A stretch of DNA of 64,000 nt from Lathyrus oleraceus. Its lineage: Eukaryota > Streptophyta > Magnoliopsida > Fabales > Fabaceae. The DNA is taken from positions 243,347,068 to 243,411,067 of the forward strand of contig NC_066579.1 of assembly GCF_024323335.1 (NCBI RefSeq), written 5' to 3'. This document shows, piece after piece, positions 43,601-54,630 of this stretch (positions are counted from its first letter, which is position 1; each line of letters starts with the position of its first letter). The notes beneath the pieces are model-generated. The model saw nothing but the letters and a program-made list of their open reading frames with translations, made no database searches and was not told the origin of the DNA. The translations under genes were made by a program, and so were the position numbers.

Positions 43601-45371
43601 GACTGATATCACAAACGATGTTGAAACATTTATGAATGATGCCCCAACTGATTTCCTGGACAAAAGTAACGAGAGTGAGGCCACTCAAGCTTAACCTGAA
43701 GCTGATAAAGTTAATAAGGGACCCTCTATCAGAATTCAGAAGGATCATCCTAAAGATCTCATTATAGGAGACCCAAATAAAGGGGTCACCACTATATCAA
43801 GGGAAGTGATCTCACATGCCTGTTTTGTGTCCAAGATTGAGCCTAAGAATGTCAAAGAAGCCTTAACTGATGAATTCTGGATCAAGGCCATGCAGGAAGA
43901 GTTAGGCCAATTCAAGAGAAATGAAGTGTGGGAATTGGTTCCAAGACCTGAAGGAATAAATGTTATTGGAACAAAGTGGGTTTAGAAGAATAAATCTGAT
44001 GAAAAAGGTGTGGTTACTAAAAATAAAGCAAGATTGGTAGCACAAGGATACACTCAAGTTGAAGGAGTTGACTTTGATGAAACATTTGCTCCTGTAGCTC
44101 GCCTGGAGTCCATTAGATTACTGGTAGGAGTGGCATGTATTCTGAAGTTTAAACAATTCCAAATGGATGTGAAATGTGCCTTCTTAAATGGCTACTTAAA
44201 TGAGGAAGTGTATGTTGAACAACCTAAGGGGTTCACAGACCCAAATCTTCCAAATCATGTGTATAAGTTGAGGAAAGCTCTTTATGGGTTGAAACAAGCT
44301 CCTAGAGCTTGGTATGAGAGACTCACAGTGTTTCTCATTGACAATGGATACAGGAAGAGAGGCATTGATAAAACTTTATTTGTCAAAGATGAAGGAGGAA
44401 AGCTCATGGTGGCTCATATATATGTGGATGATATTATGTTTGGTGGGATGTCAAGTAAGATGGTTCAACATTTTGTTGAGAAAACGCATTTTGAATTTGA
44501 AATGAGCCTTGTTGGAGAACTAACCTATTTTCTTGGCCTGCAAGTCAAGAAGATGGAAGATTCTATATTTATATCTCAAAGTAAATACACCAAAAATATT
44601 GTTAAGAAGTTTGGCATGGAGAACGCAAGCCACAAGAGGACACCTGCTTCTACTCATCTGAAAGTTCCTAAAGATGAAAATGGTGTCAGTGTGGATCAAA
44701 GTCTCTACAGAAGCATGATATGGAGTCTGCTATATCTCATAGAAAGCAGACCTGACATCGCTTTTGCTATAGGTGTATGGGCTAGATATCAAGCTGAACC
44801 AAAGGTGAGCCATATAAACCAAGTGAAAAGGATCCTGAAATATGTCAATGGCACTAGTGACTACGGGATGCTATACACTCATGGGTCTGAATTTGTGTTG
44901 TCTAGATATTGTGATGCTGATTGGGCTGGAAGTGCTGATGATAGGAAAAGCACATCAGGAGGATGCTTCTTCTTGGGGAACAATTTAATATCATGGTTTA
45001 GTAAGAAGCATAATTGTGTGTCTCTGTCTACTACTGAAGCTGAATACATAGCAGCTGGAAGTAGTTGTTCTCAACTGGTGTGGACGAAACAAATGCTGAC
45101 TGAATACAATGTCACGCAAGATGTCATGACATTGTACTGTGACAACCTGAGTGCTATAAACATTTCTAAGAATCCTATTCATCACAGCAGGACAAAACAT
45201 ATTGATATTCGTTACCATTTTATTAGAGAACTCGTGGAGGATAAGATTGTAGCCTTAGAGCATGTTGCTACTGAGATGCAGTTAGCTGATATTTTTACAA
45301 AGGCATTGAATGCAAATAAGTTTGAAGTCCTGAGAGGAAAATTAGGGCTTTGCATTTATGAAGACTTGTAG
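40677..45371 (+). pseudogene. gag-pol: gag-pol polyprotein of copia element 2
   Basis: One frame of about 1,564 codons from ATG 40677 to TAG 45369-45371, broken only by nonsense codons (41778, 41881, 43161, about 43215, 43692, about 43982). Domains in order: UBN2-type Gag (residues 1-220), CCHC knuckle CHECEGYGHIRAEC (301-314), coiled-coil-like stretch, second knuckle CHYCGKFVHIKPFC, protease FDSGCSRHMTG (42354-42386), pre-integrase LWHQKLGHL, integrase with Asp in LLHMDL, Asp in RSDHGKEF and Glu in NGVVERKNR, RT with [14 protein letters not shown] and YVDD at 44421-44432, and RNase H with [16 protein letters not shown] and LYCDNLSA. All catalytic residues I can check are present. Confidence 0.92.
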
Positions 45372-45593
45372 CAATTAATATGGAGTGGGAAAAGTAAGCA
45401 AAGTAGTGTCTATGTGGCTAAAATAAAGTGCCCCCATTATGGTAAATCATCATCTAGTTTTGGAAATACCATCTATTACATTTTCACAAGCTACCCCCAC
45501 AACATCACTACCTACTCCAACTCTTCCATCTTCCTTCTCCTTCCTCACACTCCTCTGCTAGGGCAACAACATTTTTTCCATAAAAACTTCAAG

Positions 45594-47451
45594 ATGTCAC
45601 AATATCAAACTACTTCTGCTTCAAAAACTACTAAGTCTACTCACATGTTTAGCGCTCCTTCCATTGACATTCATGATGATGAGATTTTGGATGTGGTTCC
45701 TCTATCAATTATTCCCTGCAAAGCCCTTGATTTAAACCATCCCATGGATGCCTCAACTTCTGCATGCCCCAATAAAGGTAACATCTCTAGTATCCCTTCT
45801 GTCTCAACTCATGCCACTAACTCTAAGGAAGATATACACCATACTGATCGTGTCATAAGAAACCTAGTCACTAGAATCCTTAATGAAGGACATTCTGTGA
45901 AGGGAGTCTCTACTCCCCTGTATAAAACGTACCCCTCTCCCGAGGTTGAACAACATAGTGAGAAGAATGACGAATCCTCCCGTTCTGAGAAGGACATGGC
46001 TGCTGAAGGTTTGTGCTCCCTAGGGAAAACTGTGTCTCGTAAAGGAAAATCAGTGGCATCTAAAATTGCCAATGCTTCCCACTCTGAGAAGCATGATGAT
46101 GCAAACAATGTGATTGACCTAGAGGATGATATGTCTGATGATCAAGAGGATAGTTTACTTCATCACCTAAAGCCAAGTGTGGCTAAACGTATGAAGACTC
46201 GAAAAGGAAGATTTGTGGCCGAACTTATGTCAGCTAGAAAAACTAAGAAGACTGCTGGTATTGGTCCCTCCAAATCTTGGAGTAAGCTTGAAGTGAAGAA
46301 GAGGAAGGTTAGAGAATATTTTTAGTCTGAAGAGGATGTTGAGGAAGATGTCTTTGACATCTCCCCTGTGAAGAAAACCACTGTGAGGAAGTCCCCTGGT
46401 AAAGTTGTTGCTGTGCATTTGGATAATATCTCTTTCCATCTTGAGGATAGAGCTGCCAAGTGGAAATTTGTGATTCAAAGAAGGGTGGTTGTGGAAAGGG
46501 AGTTAGGAAAGGATGTTGTTGAAGCCAATGAGGTCATGGACCTGATAAAGGCTGCTGGGTTGTTGCAGACTGTGGCTGGGTTCTCTCAGTGCTATGAGGG
46601 TTTAGTTAAGGAATTCATTGTCAACATTCTCGAGGATATTGTTGATAAGAACAACAAGGAATTTTGCAAAGTGTTTGTGAGAGGTAAGTGTATCACATTC
46701 TCTCCCACTGTTATTAACAATTTTCTGGGAAGAAGAGTTAAGGGTGCAGGTGAATTGGAAGCTACAGACAATGAGGTCTGTAGAGAAATTACAGCAAGGC
46801 AGGTGAAAGGGTGGCCTATTAAAAAGCATCTTCCTACTGGGAAGTTGACTGCCAAGTATGCTATATTTCATAAAATAGGAGCTGCAAATTGGGTACCTAC
46901 CAACCATATTTCCACAATTGCTAATACCCTTGGAAGGTTCATTTTTGCTGTTGGAACCAAAATGAATTTTGACTATGGTAGATTTATGTTTGAAAAAATC
47001 ATCAAGCATGCCTCTACTAATGTAGTTAAGTTGCCTATTGCCTTTCCCCCTATGATTTGTGGGATTATCCTGAATCAACACCCTAGTATTCTGAGTTCTA
47101 ATGACTTACCAAGTAGAAGAAAACCTGCTCTGTCTGTGCACTATAAACTGTTTGAAGGCAGTCATGTCGATGATATTGTCATGACATCTGCCATGAAAAA
47201 GCCAGCCTCAAAATTTGGAACTATTGCTGAGTTGAAGGAGACTTGTAAAGAGCTGGGTAAAGGGATAAGGGTAGCAACAACTAGGAAACAATCGTTGGAA
47301 GCATTGATTGCAAGCTGAAGGTGAAAATATTGAACATGCTGAGGAAGCTGAAGCCCACACCTCTAGTGAGAGGTCTGCAACTAATGATGAGACAAGTGGC
47401 AATTCTGTTTCTAGTGCTGATGAAGCTGCAAGCTCAAGCTCCTCTGATTAG
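45594..47451 (+). pseudogene. Extra ORF after pol in copia element 2
   Basis: Starts at ATG 45594 (MSQYQTTSASK), about 220 bp after pol. Same layout as in element 1: disordered Ser/Asp-rich N-terminus, conserved NLVTRILNEGHSVKGVSTPL, basic clusters KRMKTRKG and KKRKVR, TAG at 46323-46325, then the globular half (VVAVHLDNISFHLEDRAAKW, VVVERELGKDVVEANEVMDL, EFCKVFVRGKC, GRFIFAVGTKMNFDYGRFMF). TGA at 47316-47318 coincides with a frameshift; the acidic Ser-rich tail continues in the next frame to TAG 47449-47451. No signal peptide or membrane helix is evident. It is called env-like in Sirevirus literature, but the visible features look nuclear rather than envelope-like. Confidence 0.8.
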
Positions 47452-47643
47452 CTCCTTTGAATTTGGTCCCTATTGATGTGATGGATTTTCTTGATCTTGG
47501 CAATTCTGTTTTGCTGTTTTGTTGGTTTGTATCTCAGCTTGCTTACAGCTGATTATGTACTTGGTTTTGTAACCCCTTAACTTTTGACATTTTGGTTTAT
47601 GACTGAATAGACATTTATTTTGTCTCTTTCGTCTCATTGGGAT

Positions 47644-47658
47644 AAAAAGGGGGAGAAG
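47644..47658 (+). other. Internal polypurine tract of copia element 2
   Basis: AAAAAGGGGGAGAAG, identical to the internal tract of copia element 1 at 25086-25100. Confidence 0.65.
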
Positions 47659-50600
47659 TAGCTATAGCCATAGCTGATGTTTGATGTTATGAGGGAGGGA
47701 GAAATGTTTTGTCTATGTGAAGCAGATTGGTGCTTGGTTTGGACTAGCTGAAGGGGGAGGTGGTGTCTTCGGAGCACAAGCGCATGTGTGTTTACTAGTT
47801 GCTATTTTTGCTAGTAATGTCTGTAAGACCCCAATTTTGGGCCCTAAGATCCCTCATGGCCCATATCATATCATATCATAACCTCAAGGATCATTGCATA
47901 CCTTAGTTTCCCTCCTAGTGGGTAGTTTGCCTTGTGGGTTGTTTCTTGATCACCAAGCATACTTTGCATTTGTATATCTTTGCCTTCCATATGTTTATCA
48001 TTCAAAAAGTACAAAAATATTGTCAGTCTAACCTTGTTGATTGCAGATGAAGCAATTAGGTCAAAGTCAGTCATTGATCAGTCAAAGCAATGGATGGTGG
48101 CCATTCTTGCAGAATTTGGGCACCATGATCAATAATCAAGAGCTCATACATCTTGAGACATCATTTGAAGTCAAGTTCTCAAGGAATCAGGGTTTGGAAT
48201 TCATCAGAAGTGCATCAGTCATCCAAAACCCTAGAAAAGTCAACAGACAGTCAAACTTGGTCACCTATTGATTTAATCAGAGATTTGATGGATAGAATTG
48301 ATCTGAAGGAGTTCATTCATGCTTGTATAAGCCTCATCTATCATGTCAAACCTCATCATGGAAGAATTTGAAGTAAAATCAGAAAATTTCCCAAAATAGC
48401 AAGTGGACCTGTAATTTCAACTGCCAAAATTGGAAACTTCTTGATCTTAAACTCACATCATGATACAAGCTCCAAATGAATTTTTGCCCAACATGAAAGT
48501 TGAAGATCTTGTCTTCCCATTTTCAAAAAGTCCAAGAACTCTCAAATCCCATGTGTGGTTGTCAAGATATGATCAAATCATTTTCACCAATTTTTGAACT
48601 TCAACAAGCCATATCTCTCAAACCATAAGGCCAAATTTGGTGGGGTTTTTTCCTACAAACCACATTTTTCATCCTCTTTCCAAAAATATAAATTTCATGA
48701 CCTAAAACCTTACCATTCAAAATGGCATTTTTGGACCTATTCCTTTAAAAAATCAAAGTTTGACTCACAGTTGACTTTTTGATTTATGGACTTTTTCTCA
48801 CTTTGGCCAATTGGGAAAGGTTTAAAATCACATTTGAAACTTGCCTCAAGTCCTAATTCATGCACATTCCATCACCATACCACAATTTTGGATAAAAATG
48901 CAAACTTGGCAATTTTGCAAATTGGCTTCAATAAGTAGAAGCAAGGTACAGCCTTTCATGTACAACCAAAAACAGCAAAACATGTTGTCCTTCTGCAGCC
49001 TTTCCAGGCCCATTCGTGTACCATACCACCCCCCATTTTCCACTTTGTCCAAAATTAGCAACTTTGCAAATGAGGGCATTAATACTAAACCAATTTACAA
49101 CATGGATTAAGGACCTAAAACAGATCACATATAAGCCTTCATTTTCTGAATCCAACCCTAGACTGCAGCCACACGACAGAAAATACACTCCCTCTCCTTC
49201 TTGCAAATTTGCATACTGGGATTTTCTGCTCAAAACAACAAAGACCCTTGAGCAAACCTTGATTGATTCTTCATCTAGACCTATTTCTGAGCACATTTCC
49301 ACCATCAAACACTAGCTGGAACCTTCCCTTCATGTCCTGTTCTTCAAAGCACACAACCATGGCAGTTGGAGCTGCGAGGTTTTCTAAGCATCCTTGAACC
49401 TACCTTCTTCAAGTATTCAACATTGCAAAGCACAAAGGCCATCTGTTCGAATATAGCAACCTCAAAATACCACTGTTTCATCCATTCCTTCATAACCAAG
49501 TAAAAATCTCGATCTCTTCTTTCTTTATGCCATGATATGCTTTAGATAGATTACATGATGCTGATTCTAATGAGTGTTCATTTGCTTGAAATGGTTGGTT
49601 ATGCTGAGAGAAACATGGTTTTCATTTTTCATGCTTGAAGTTATTTTCCTTCGATTTGCTCACATGGTTGTGATTTCATGAAAACCCTTGCCATATAATG
49701 CTTGTGCTTAGTTGGATGAAGCTATTGATATGCATATGGTTGATTTCTGGGCATGTGGAAATTTTGAACTCATGAAGGTGATGAACATCTGCTTCTGTTA
49801 TAATGAACCCTATTTGTCTTTCCAGCACATTTGCATGGATTGTGTTTGGTTTATTTGTTTGTCTGTTGTTGAATGATCATTATTGTCTCATTGCCATGAT
49901 GATTGGATTGTTGAGTGTTGTTGAATCATGAGTTTGAACCATTGCCCTGCTGTTACATGAACTTACCCTGTCCAGGATTTCCATGTTTGTTTGGTTGATT
50001 GGTTAATGTTTGCTTGATATTCATTATACCATGCCATTGTGTTTGTGCTCGAAACCTGTTTGATGTTAATGTTAAACATGAAGATGTATGTTGGCTGCTA
50101 GTAGAAGCCCTAAGGTATGCATGAGAATCCAGAAAAATTGTGAAGTTCATTGGCTGTTGTTGCTTGTATTTGCATGAACATATTGTTATTGCTGTGCTAT
50201 CCGCCATGCTGTAAATTAATGATGAACTTGATGCATTGCCCTGCTGTTTTGAGTTTGTTTGTTGGACTTCATTTTGATCAATTGCATGAAGTTACATGAG
50301 TTTGAATGCTGAATGCCAATGCTGCTGTTCAAACCTGATGTTATATCCAGATAAACTCCCATGATCATGTTGTTTTGCTGTTAATGTTTATGGCCATGCT
50401 CGATTGTTTGATGCTGGATGTTTTTGCTCATGTCAATGGATGATGCTGTTTGAAAATGACTGCTGTTATGCTATCAACCATGCTGCAAATTGATGATGAA
50501 TACATGAGCTGCCATGCTGTTAAACCTTAAACTGTCCAGTGATTTTCCATGTTGTTTGTCTTTTGGCATTTGAATGTTTGTTTTGAAGTTGGATAATGAA

Positions 50601-50883
50601 CATGCCCTGCTATTAAACCATGAACATTGTCCAGAAAATCTATGTGAATGATGAATGTTGCTGTTGTTTGGGTGCTGTTTGAATGATGATGATGGTTGTT
50701 GCTGTTGTTTTTAAAACCAAAGAACCCTGCTGTTCATGAGCTTTACACTTGAATTTCCTGCTGTCTATGTGAATGTTGTTGCTTGAATTGATGAATGCTG
50801 ATTGCTTGCAAATGCCATGTGGTTGCTAAAACCCTAAGGGTTCATGTGAAACTCAGAATTTTCAACTTGTTGGCCGTGCTACT

Positions 50884-50911
50884 GTTCCATTGGCTGGGAG
50901 CCAATAGGAAC
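50884..50911 (+). other. Imperfect inverted repeat in LTR D
   Basis: GTTCCATTGGCT pairs with AGCCAATAGGAAC across GGG, 12 bp with one bulged base. Sequence around it aligns with the region of the 16-bp inverted repeat in solo LTR F, although the arms differ. Confidence 0.72.
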
Positions 50912-52386
50912 ATTTCCTGGTCGCCCCCCAAAACGCAGTAGTTTAGATTAGTGAGGCGGATATTACAAGTTTGCCATCGGTTGACCTTAGTTTGACCACT
51001 TGTTCATGCCATTTTGTTCATGTTCCATTCATTAATCACTCAACTTCAACAATTAATTTCTCATCCATTTCAACTCCAAAAATTCTGAAATTTTTTGCAT
51101 CATGTCCATGAATGTGTCCTCTATTTTATCATGATTTTTAATTAATTTTCCATTGGCTGGATTTTTAATGATAATTATTTTCTTAACATGTATGCCAAAA
51201 TGATACATTGTGCCATTTCAATTGTGAAATACTCATGTCATATCCAATGAGCTTGAAATTTTTTGTGGTGAAACTAGACACATTGATCTTCATTTCCATA
51301 TAAAGTTTGTGCATTTATCATTTGTGGATTGGGAGTTATGATTTTTTGAAGTTATGTGTTACATTTGGTGCTATACCATGAACATGCATTTTCCCAAATT
51401 TTGTTCACATGCTTCCCTACATCCAATTAATCCCAAATTTTGCATGAATGATCCTTTACATGTCTAGTTTGTGTATGAATTTTCTTGGATTTAATCTTGC
51501 TGTTTTCCATTTGATTGAGAATTTTCTTCCATATGTGGTCATTTGTTGACTTTTTGTGCTATGCATTGCCAAATCCTTTATGAAATCCTCATACCATATT
51601 GTATGTCCATGAAATTTCATATGTGATAACTAGACACCCTGAGCTTTGCATTGGTGTTAATCTCATTCATTTCTCTTCTGTTTTCAAATTGATATGATTT
51701 TTTGAAGTTGACCCATGCTTGTTGACTTTCACCATGCTTACTTGAATTAGGTTTGACTTCATGATTTTAATTGACTGCCTTCCTCTCATCCAAATGCCAT
51801 GAAATTTTACATGCTTACCATGTTAGATGTTAGGATTGAGTGTGATTTATTTCATAATTTTTGAAAATGTTTGAGTTGACTTTTGAATGAAGTCTTTGCT
51901 GTTGCTTTTGTATGCTTCTCTTGCCATGCTTTGCATCCTTTTGCATATGAAATGACCATGATGCATGATTTGATTATGAATCTAATTGAGAATGCTTCTT
52001 GAATGTTTAGACTTGGTTTGGGTTGACTTTTCCTTGCTGCCTTGACTTTTTCTTTCATCTTTGACCCTAGGCGAGTCCTAGTGGTCTTCTAAGCTTATGT
52101 TGAGTTCATCTGTTTCAGGTCAAGCCCCAATGCCTCAAAGACCATTCAAATTTGTTTGAGTTGAATTGTATATTGTGCTAACCTTTGTTTTGTAGGTGTG
52201 ACTCACATACTTGAGTCTTTGTGCCTTGCACAATTGATCCCTCTGTGGTTGACTTTTGTTTATCCATTTGCTTTTGATTTTGACTGTTGAGTTGTTTGCT
52301 AATAAGTTTGACTTTTTCAGGTGCTTTAGTTGCTTAAGTTCTTTGAACTTGCTTGCTTGCTTTGCTATTTAGCATTTGCTTTGAGG

Positions 52387-52394
52387 TATAAATA
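52387..52394 (+). promoter_or_regulatory. TATA box of Ogre LTR D
   Basis: TATAAATA, the best TATA match near a conserved block. About 25-30 bp downstream lies GTCTGGAGACCCGG, the likely start of element RNA and of the R region. Confidence 0.6.
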
Positions 52395-52418
52395 TTTCTT
52401 CTTCATGTAGTCTGGAGA

Positions 52419-52440
52419 CCCGGTCTGTTATTTGACCGGG
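52419..52440 (+). other. Predicted cap-proximal hairpin of Ogre LTR D
   Basis: CCCGGTC pairs with GACCGGG across the 8-nt loop TGTTATTT. If the TATA box at 52387 is used, this sits at the very 5' end of the RNA and again near the start of R at the 3' end. Solo LTR F keeps the hairpin with two pair-preserving changes (35113-35134). Confidence 0.72.
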
Positions 52441-53095
52441 CAAACTGTCTGAAGTCCTCCTTAAGAGGCAATGCCTGTGTTTGTTTATATTTGTCCCAAG
52501 CAGGAAAAGTCCTTCAAGTAAGGCAATCGGTGGAAGGTAGGGATACACAATCTATCCCCCACTATTCAGTGTGTCCTCTCTTTGCTCCCAGTACCTGGTT
52601 GAAGCAATGAGATAAATACCCAAAATCTAATCGAGTCAATAATGTGGAGAGAGTTCCTACTTTCTGAACTCCCACACTTTCTTTGATGCTCTCTCTGATC
52701 TGAGATAGAAGCAATGAGGCACACCCCTCATCTCCTTTTCATCTGCTTCACCTGAGCCCCCTCAATGGCCAGGTTAAGAGCAACTCTTACCCATTACAGT
52801 GGACTTTCAAAGTCAAACCCTCTTGTGTGAGCCCCCATTGCTTGGCTATAGAGTGTGCTGTTTGATATTCATTGATTGATTGATTGCTTCATGTGCACTT
52901 GTTTGCCTGTATGTTATGCATTTATCATCATCAATTGCCATTAGTGCATGATCATATCATTTGTCTGTGTGACTTTTATTATTGTTGTTTGCCCATTGAG
53001 GACAATTGTAAGTCCATTGCTTTGGCCTTTGTTCCTGTGATATGGAAGGATAGAGTGTAAGACCTCATTGGTCACTCATATCTTCTGTTTTATCT

Positions 53096-53585
53096 GTTTG
53101 TATGTGAGGATACAGTTATAAGTCCCTGTAAGTTGGCATCTGTTATCCTGTGATCATAATTTGATCTGTTTGATTCGTATGTGAGGTTGCAATTATAAGT
53201 CCCTGTAAGTTGGCATTTGCATTCCTGTGATCATATTGTTGCTTTTGTTCTTGTATGTGAGGATTCATTGTAAGTCCCTGTAACGTGGCATTGGTATTCC
53301 TATGATCATATGTGGAGTTAACCTAAGTCCAGACAGATTGGCAGTTAACTTCCATTTTCTCATCTTTGTTTTTCTTTTGAGGAGATTAGTATAAGACCAT
53401 TGAGTGGCATCTGATATCCATTTCTGTTTTAGGAGATTGGTGTAAATCCATCTATTGGTATCCGGTATCCGCTTTTTATTTCTTTGCCTGTGGAGATTAG
53501 TGTAAGACCATTGAGTGGCTTCTGATATCCCGTTTTGTTTTAGGAGATTGGTATAAGACCATTGATTGGCATCCGATATCCGCTT
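53096..53585 (+). repeat. Minisatellites in LTR D
   Basis: Two blocks. 53096-53330 has three units of about 75 bp (TATGTGAGGAT...TAAGTCCCTGTAAGTTGGCAT...CCTGTGATCAT). 53380-53585 has four units of about 50 bp (GGAGATTAGTATAAGACCATTGAGTGGCATC-type, given in part). The second block is the same minisatellite as in solo LTR F. Confidence 0.82.
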
Positions 53586-54515
53586 TTGCCTCTTGCTTTG
53601 TTTGTTTGTTATTATCCATTTCCATTCCGAAGGACACACTTGAATCATCTGCTATATGATTTCAAGAAGTGAACCTTCTAAGAAGTTTTACTATCCATCC
53701 TTCATCCATTCATCATCCATTATGTCCTAAACCTTTTCACACTTTACCTTTCAAACTTGACATAGATATTGTGCAAACATCTTCATGCTTTTCAAACTAA
53801 AAACCTGGACTCAAGTCCTTGACTTTTTTCAAACTCCATTTCATAATACTTCTCTGAATCAATCTTAATCATACTTTGACTTCATTTTCATAATCACAAT
53901 CAATTAACTTCACTCATTCAATTGTTTTGGCTTTGCCCATTGTTAATCTTTTCATGCATTAGCCATAGGTTTCAATTATCTTTGTGGTTGATGTAAATCT
54001 TGCCTATCCTTAGTGAGTCGACAGTAAGACTTCCGTACTTCAAACAGGGCTAACCCCTCTAGTACGTCGAAGCTATCCTCGCATGGTGGATGTTGTTTTT
54101 TGGTCGAGTGTTCTCCCATTGATAATGAAAAGCCTCAGTGCTTGTGTTTAAAACTGAATCCACCAACTTTTGGAAATCTTTTAGCCGAACTACGGCGTTC
54201 TGATCCTTACCTTTGATGGAAGGTACGTAGGCAACGGGTTCATCCGTTCGAACCCAATAACACAAAAATAACTAAAATGTATATTCTTTTCTCACCATCC
54301 CAATCATGTTTGCACAATCTTTATGTCATAACAAATAACAATCTTTTACAACAAGTGTGAAAAGGGCTCCCTAGGAGTACCTAGGACGTAGTGGGTGCCT
54401 AACACCTTCCCATTGCGTAATTTACCCCTTACCCAGAATCTCTGATCTTTTTATTAGTTTTCTACGTGTAAAACTTCTTAGGCTTTTGTTCGCTTTTTAG
54501 CCAATCCTTTGGATA

Positions 54516-54521
54516 AATAAA
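54516..54521 (+). terminator. Poly(A) signal of Ogre LTR D
   Basis: AATAAA, followed within 10 bp by GCGGTGGCGACTC. The AATAAA-GCG-GCGACTC block is also seen in B (29357-29379) and, on the minus strand, in F (33187 region), so it probably marks the 3' end of R. Confidence 0.6.
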
Positions 54522-54528
54522 AGTGCGG

Positions 54529-54537
54529 TGGCGACTC
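54529..54537 (+). other. Partial copy of the primer-binding site inside LTR D
   Basis: TGGCGACTC repeats the first nine bases of the primer-binding site 84 bp downstream (54613). Confidence 0.72.
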
Positions 54538-54612
54538 GAAATTTCAATGTATCTCCTAGCTTATGATTTAATCAATAGATCATATAGCGACGAATACACC
54601 GCTACAGAAAAG

Positions 54613-54630
54613 TGGCGACTCTGCTGGGGA
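54613..54630 (+). other. Primer-binding site of Ogre element D
   Basis: TGGCGACTCTGCTGGGGA, six bases after the LTR end. Complement TCCCCAGCAGAGTCGCCA has the CCA end expected of a tRNA. Confidence 0.9.

Larger units (their letters stand above)
39898..47821 (+). mobile_element. Sirevirus-type Ty1/copia element 2, truncated at both ends
   Basis: Same family as copia element 1: 5'-truncated LTR, intact primer site, gag-pol in one frame, extra ORF after pol, internal polypurine tract. The 3' end is cut at 47821 by element D, before the last polypurine tract and 3' LTR; the remaining 3' sequence matches element 1 up to GCTAGTAATGT. It supplies the integrase core and gag start that element 1 lacks. 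Confidence 0.88.
47822..54606 (+). repeat. 5' LTR of Ogre element D (6785 bp)
   Basis: TGTAAGACCCC...CCGCTACA. Very long, as known for Ogre LTRs, and without a credible gene; short frames here are chance. Internal landmarks: inverted repeat 50884-50911, TATA box 52387, hairpin 52419-52440, minisatellites 53096-53585, poly(A) signal 54516, partial primer-site copy 54529-54537. Confidence 0.92.

Noticed and set aside
48928..49308. 126-codon minus-strand frame present identically in both LTRs of D
   Set aside because: Identical because the LTRs are identical; no conservation in LTR F or E that would indicate a gene.
53265..53648. 127-codon minus-strand frame with repeated SYTNLLK-like units
   Set aside because: Lies in the LTR minisatellite; repeats of a non-coding unit, with no known domain.
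54613..54630. tRNA gene suggested by tRNA-end-like sequence
   Set aside because: Only the acceptor-end complement is present; no cloverleaf. It is a primer-binding site.
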